A DNA stretch of 10,784 bases from Candidatus Rhabdochlamydia sp. GTDB taxonomy: Bacteria; Chlamydiota; Chlamydiia; Chlamydiales; Rhabdochlamydiaceae. The notes below the pieces were generated by a model. That model did not search any database. It had not been told where the DNA came from and worked only from the letters and a program-made list of their open reading frames with translations. Where the stretch lies: NCBI GenBank assembly GCA_030044075.1, contig JASHWM010000179.1:1-10784 (forward strand), written 5' to 3'. This document shows positions 7,898-10,784 of the stretch, piece by piece. The stretch's first letter is position 1; the number at the start of each line of letters is the position of its first letter. The position numbers and the translations under genes were made by a program.

Positions 7898-8743
7898 ATG
7901 ACCTCAGAACAATTTGAGCTCATCATTTTTCTTGTCGTGTTTTCTGTCATAGCGAATTGGGCCGCTTGGCAAAATAATTTTTTTACCCTTCCTGGAATAA
8001 AAACTTCGGTCCAAATCAGGCCATCTCAAGTCTTTTGGGTGTTCTTCCTCTATCTCGCCGGCCTGTATAGCTGCAACTACGTTTTGTCTTTTTTGACGAG
8101 GGGCCTTGTTGTCGCCTATCAGGAGAAATTGATCATAGCCAGCATCAACCAGCTGATCAGCACGTTCCTCGGCCTTTTTTTTGTCGGCCAGTTCTTGAAA
8201 AAAAAGCCGATTCCTCAATTTCGATCGATCTTGAAAAACAAAACACCCAGCTCCAAATCAGTTCTGTACGATTTTTTCATCGGCGTTGCAACCTGGATGC
8301 TCAGCTTCCCTGTTGCGGCCATCGTAGGCGAGATCTCCGACCTTGTCCTCAGCAATCTTTTTCACCTCCCCTCCCATGAACAAGCTGCCGTCCTCTATCT
8401 AAAGGCCATGCTCTCCTCGACCACTCTGCTTGTGATCGCGCTTTTCACGATTTTGGTCGTTGCGCCTCTTGTCGAGGAATTCTTATTTAGGGGGATCCTT
8501 CAGAACTTTTTCAAAAGGCATTTAGGGACAAAGGCTGCAATTTTGCTGAGCTCCTTTTGTTTTGCCCTGTTCCATTATTCCCAAAGCCAGGGAGCGAGCA
8601 ACATCTCCCTGATCCTCTCGCTCTTCACATTCGCCTGCTTTTTGGGCTTTATTTATGAAAAGCAGCAATCTCTTATCGCATCTATTGGACTTCATATAAT
8701 GTTTAATCTTTTTAGTTCCCTTCGTATCTTATTAAACACATAG
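7898..8743 (+). CDS. CPBP-family intramembrane metalloprotease
   Basis: This 281-residue membrane protein carries the three motifs of the CPBP (CAAX protease and bacteriocin-processing, ABI) family. They are EEFLFR (E193, E194, R198), FALFH (H226) and HIMFN (H266, N270), which form the metal site within the membrane. About eight hydrophobic segments can be seen, near residues 8-24, 45-65, 80-98, 120-145, 170-190, 211-225, 234-254 and 260-278. The length is typical. Family members cleave prenylated proteins, bacteriocin precursors or anti-sigma factors, and many have no known substrate; none can be assigned here. The frame upstream closes at TAA 7877-7879, so the ATG at 7898 is preferred despite lacking a Shine-Dalgarno. 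An A8 run lies at 8198-8205 and a T8 run at 8175-8182. The serpin gene starts 7 bp after its stop, which implies cotranscription. Confidence 0.88.
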   Translation: MTSEQFELIIFLVVFSVIANWAAWQNNFFTLPGIKTSVQIRPSQVFWVFFLYLAGLYSCNYVLSFLTRGLVVAYQEKLIIASINQLISTFLGLFFVGQFLKKKPIPQFRSILKNKTPSSKSVLYDFFIGVATWMLSFPVAAIVGEISDLVLSNLFHLPSHEQAAVLYLKAMLSSTTLLVIALFTILVVAPLVEEFLFRGILQNFFKRHLGTKAAILLSSFCFALFHYSQSQGASNISLILSLFTFACFLGFIYEKQQSLIASIGLHIMFNLFSSLRILLNT

Positions 8744-8750
8744 GTAAAAT

Positions 8751-9941
8751 ATGTATCGTTTTATATTAGCTATATTAACAACCCTTAATATCATTGCCTT
8801 CTCTTCAAAAGCACATTCAGAAGGAGTGCTTGACGTCATCAATGCAAACCATCAAGACATGGCGTTTGACACGCAGCGCCATATGCCTGCCGGAACAGGA
8901 GTATTTTCCCCCTATTCTTTATTTTGCTCCCTTTCGATGGTCTACCAAGGAGCATCGGCAAAGACATCCGACGCCATGCAAAAGACCATGCACCTTACCC
9001 TTACCCACAAGTCATTGCCCATCGCGATAAAAAAATGGCAAAAACAGCTGGAGCTCATCCCAAATCTTTATGTCTCAAATTCAGTATGGGTTGAACAAGA
9101 GTTTTCCATCCTTCCGGAATATCAGAACATCCTGCAGGAAAAGTACCTGGCAAAGATCCAGCCGCTGGATTTTTCAGATAGCGCCCTGGCTGCTGAAACC
9201 ATCAACTCCCACGTCGCAGAAAAGACAAAAGGCACGATCACAAACCTGCTTGAAAAAAGCGACCTGAATGAAAAAACAAGGCTCGTCCTTGTCAATACCG
9301 TGTACTATCAGAACAACTGGCTTAACCCGTTCACTAGAACTACAAATGCAGACTTCACAAATGACCGTGGAATAAAAAATCCTACCTGCATGATGGAAAA
9401 AACAGAAAGCTGCTCTTACATGGAAAACGAACTCTTCCAGCTTGCCCTTTTTCCCCTGGAAGACACTAGGATGAGCATGCTCGTCATTTTACCAAAGCAG
9501 ATCAGGGGCTTTGGGCAAGTGGAAAAACTTCTGACAAGCGGCTATTTGAAAGACTGCCTCAGCAAGGTTTCCGAGAAAAGCCTCCACATCAATCTCCCAA
9601 AATTTTCTATTACCCAAAAAATAGACTTCAACCCTATCTTGAAAGAAATGGGAATGGGGATCGCTTTTACTGATAATGCGGACTTTTCCGGGATCACAGG
9701 AATACCCAACCTTTGCATCGACAAAGTTGTGCAGCAAGTCGTCTTTGAGTGCAGCGAAAAAGGCCTCAAGGCAAGTGCCGCAACAGGAATTTCCATGGGC
9801 CTGACCTGTCTGCCCGGGTTTGAAGAACCTTCGATCGAATTCAATGCCAACCACCCGTTCCTCTTTTTTCTAATTGACCATACGCAAAAAATATTGTTTG
9901 CAGGCAAGATGAGATCAGTGGAAAAATGTCTTACAAAATAA
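8751..9941 (+). CDS. exported serpin (serine protease inhibitor family)
   Basis: This 396-residue protein is a complete serpin. Residues 1-23 look like a Sec signal peptide (R3, hydrophobic 4-17, likely cut after A-H-S23). Family blocks are FSPYS (52-56), INSHVAEKTKGTI, TRLVLVNTVYY, a VILPK strand, LPKFSI, ADFSGI and the end block FNANHPFLFFLID. The reactive loop begins EKGLKASAATG (336-346); small residues at P12-P9 suggest an inhibitory serpin that traps a target protease by loop insertion. By the 17-residue rule the cut would fall at T352-C353, but the loop after it is about four residues longer than in antitrypsin, so P1 is uncertain. Oddities are Leu at P14, Lys at P13, Thr at the conserved Asn49 position, Gln328 for the shutter His334, and eight cysteines. 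The AGG overlapping the upstream stop gives a weak ribosome site. Target unknown; periplasmic, surface or secreted location is inferred. Confidence 0.93.
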   Translation: MYRFILAILTTLNIIAFSSKAHSEGVLDVINANHQDMAFDTQRHMPAGTGVFSPYSLFCSLSMVYQGASAKTSDAMQKTMHLTLTHKSLPIAIKKWQKQLELIPNLYVSNSVWVEQEFSILPEYQNILQEKYLAKIQPLDFSDSALAAETINSHVAEKTKGTITNLLEKSDLNEKTRLVLVNTVYYQNNWLNPFTRTTNADFTNDRGIKNPTCMMEKTESCSYMENELFQLALFPLEDTRMSMLVILPKQIRGFGQVEKLLTSGYLKDCLSKVSEKSLHINLPKFSITQKIDFNPILKEMGMGIAFTDNADFSGITGIPNLCIDKVVQQVVFECSEKGLKASAATGISMGLTCLPGFEEPSIEFNANHPFLFFLIDHTQKILFAGKMRSVEKCLTK

Positions 9942-10636
9942 ACTGCTTTGGGCTGACTGACATTGGCCTTGTACGAAAAAACAATGAAGACGCATGGGGG
10001 TGCTTACAAGACCCCCATTTTTTTGTACTTGCTGATGGCCTTGGCGGATACAAAGCAGGCGAGATCGCCTCAAGAGAAACTGTTCTTTCCCTTTGCAATT
10101 ATATCAGAGAGCTTTACCGCTGCATTCCAGCAGCCTTAGTCTCTTCTGAAGAGATGAAGGGCCATTTAAGGAAGGCCATCCTCTCCACCAATTCCTGGGT
10201 CTATTCCCTGAGCAGAGGAAACTTCAACCTTCAGGGGATGGGCACGACGCTCTGCTGCATTTTGTTCCACGGCAGCCATATCGTCTATGCCAACATTGGG
10301 GACAGCAGGATCTATCGGTTCCGAAAAAGTATTGTGCAGATCACTGAAGACCACCGCCTAGCAGGCAAGCAGGAAAGGTTAAAAAAAATCGTAACAAGGG
10401 CCCTTGGCAAGCACAAAAGCGTGGAGCCCGACATTGCGGTCATGGATGTACAGCCCGGGGACATTTTCTTTTTATGCAGCGATGGCCTCTCCGACTATCT
10501 CACTGAAAAGCAGATGCACTCCGTTTTTTCTGAAAATTCCTGCATCGAAAAAAAATGCCATGAACTAGTCATGGCAGCTAAAAAAAAGGGTGGGGCTGAC
10601 AACATCACCATCGTAATGACACAGATCTCAGGCTAA
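9926..10636 (+). CDS. PP2C-family Ser/Thr protein phosphatase
   Basis: This 236-residue cytoplasmic protein is a single-domain, metal-dependent PP2C (PPM) phosphatase that removes phosphate from Ser/Thr, usually opposing Hanks-type kinases. Motifs in order are R17..NNED22, ADGLGG (D37, G38), GMGTT, NIGDSR (D126), EDH, TRALG, CSDGLSD (D186) and GGADN (D225, N226), so the metal-binding aspartates are all present. Only about 13 residues separate EDHRL from TRALG, where bacterial relatives usually have around 25; the flap segment is therefore shortened. The gene starts inside the last codons of the serpin gene in another frame (16-bp overlap), which implies coupled translation. Three A8 runs lie in it (10381-10388, 10548-10555, 10580-10587). 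Chlamydia encodes a PP2C (CT259), a plausible orthologue, though I recall no serpin beside that one. Confidence 0.93.
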   Translation: MSYKINCFGLTDIGLVRKNNEDAWGCLQDPHFFVLADGLGGYKAGEIASRETVLSLCNYIRELYRCIPAALVSSEEMKGHLRKAILSTNSWVYSLSRGNFNLQGMGTTLCCILFHGSHIVYANIGDSRIYRFRKSIVQITEDHRLAGKQERLKKIVTRALGKHKSVEPDIAVMDVQPGDIFFLCSDGLSDYLTEKQMHSVFSENSCIEKKCHELVMAAKKKGGADNITIVMTQISG

Positions 10637-10640
10637 GGCA

Positions 10641-10784
10641 TTATTTGCCAATGGACCTTAACGTCTCTGAGCATACGTTTTGGAGCTCGATCGTTGTCCC
10701 GAGGAAGGAGTCAAAAAAGCTCACCTGGTCTTCCAAGACCACCTGATAGGTATTGTAAAATCCTTGGACGAGCTCAAAGTCTTC
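10641..10784 (-). CDS. unidentified protein, C-terminal 47 residues
   Basis: A minus-strand frame is open from the window edge to the stop at 10641-10643, so only the C-terminus is visible. It reads as mainly helical and acidic to neutral, with EDFELVQGFYN near the edge and ending TLRSIGK. It contains one cysteine and no membrane segment. I do not recognise the family. It converges on the phosphatase gene, with only four bases between the two stop codons and no obvious terminator. The call as a real gene rests on the open frame ending so neatly beside the neighbouring stop, so it is moderately supported. Confidence 0.5.
   Translation of the reverse strand, partial: EDFELVQGFYNTYQVVLEDQVSFFDSFLGTTIELQNVCSETLRSIGK

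Noticed and set aside
10637..10650. Small inverted repeat GGCA-TTATT-TGCC between the PP2C gene and the convergent gene
   Set aside because: A four-base stem without a U-run is too weak to call a terminator.
1..10784. Frequent GATC and GCGATCG words across the window
   Set aside because: They follow from common codon pairs ending in G or C before ATC and are not clustered or regularly spaced.

Overview
The window looks like chromosome from a bacterium of the phylum Chlamydiota, probably an environmental (Parachlamydiales-type) lineage and not a Chlamydiaceae pathogen. The strongest evidence is a 168-residue protein on the minus strand that closely resembles the chlamydial type III secretion chaperone Slc1 (CT043 of C. 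trachomatis). It lies beside a GlgX-type glycogen debranching enzyme (CT042 in C. trachomatis). The second line of evidence is a yidC-dnaA pair, matching CT251-CT250. Base composition is balanced, higher in G+C than many chlamydiae. These CT numbers come from memory, so the lineage is inferred and not proven.

Layout. Bases 1-1707 hold the 3' part of a large TPR-repeat protein gene that begins outside the window. A gap of 81 bp follows, then yidC (1789-3702) and, 12 bp later, a dnaA gene (3715-5088). A perfect hairpin (5092-5113) separates dnaA from the convergent slc1-like gene (5141-5647, minus). A 202-bp divergent intergenic region leads to glgX (5850-7832). Next comes a tight three-gene group on the plus strand: a CPBP-family intramembrane protease (7898-8743), an exported serpin (8751-9941, 7 bp downstream) and a PP2C-type phosphatase (9926-10636, overlapping the serpin by 16 bp). 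The last 144 bases carry the 3' end of an unidentified minus-strand gene, convergent with the phosphatase. No stretch over 300 bp lacks a gene. I see no tRNA, rRNA, CRISPR array or mobile element.

How the genes fit together. YidC and DnaA are core housekeeping genes that sit together in chlamydiae. The chaperone and GlgX point to an intracellular life with type III secretion and glycogen use. The most unusual part is the protease-serpin-phosphatase group. Serpins are scarce in bacteria, and this one has a signal peptide, eight cysteines, an atypical hinge (Leu at P14, Lys at P13) and replacements at two conserved shutter positions. Its packing against a membrane protease gene and a Ser/Thr phosphatase gene suggests a co-expressed envelope or host-interface module. 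That functional link is inference.
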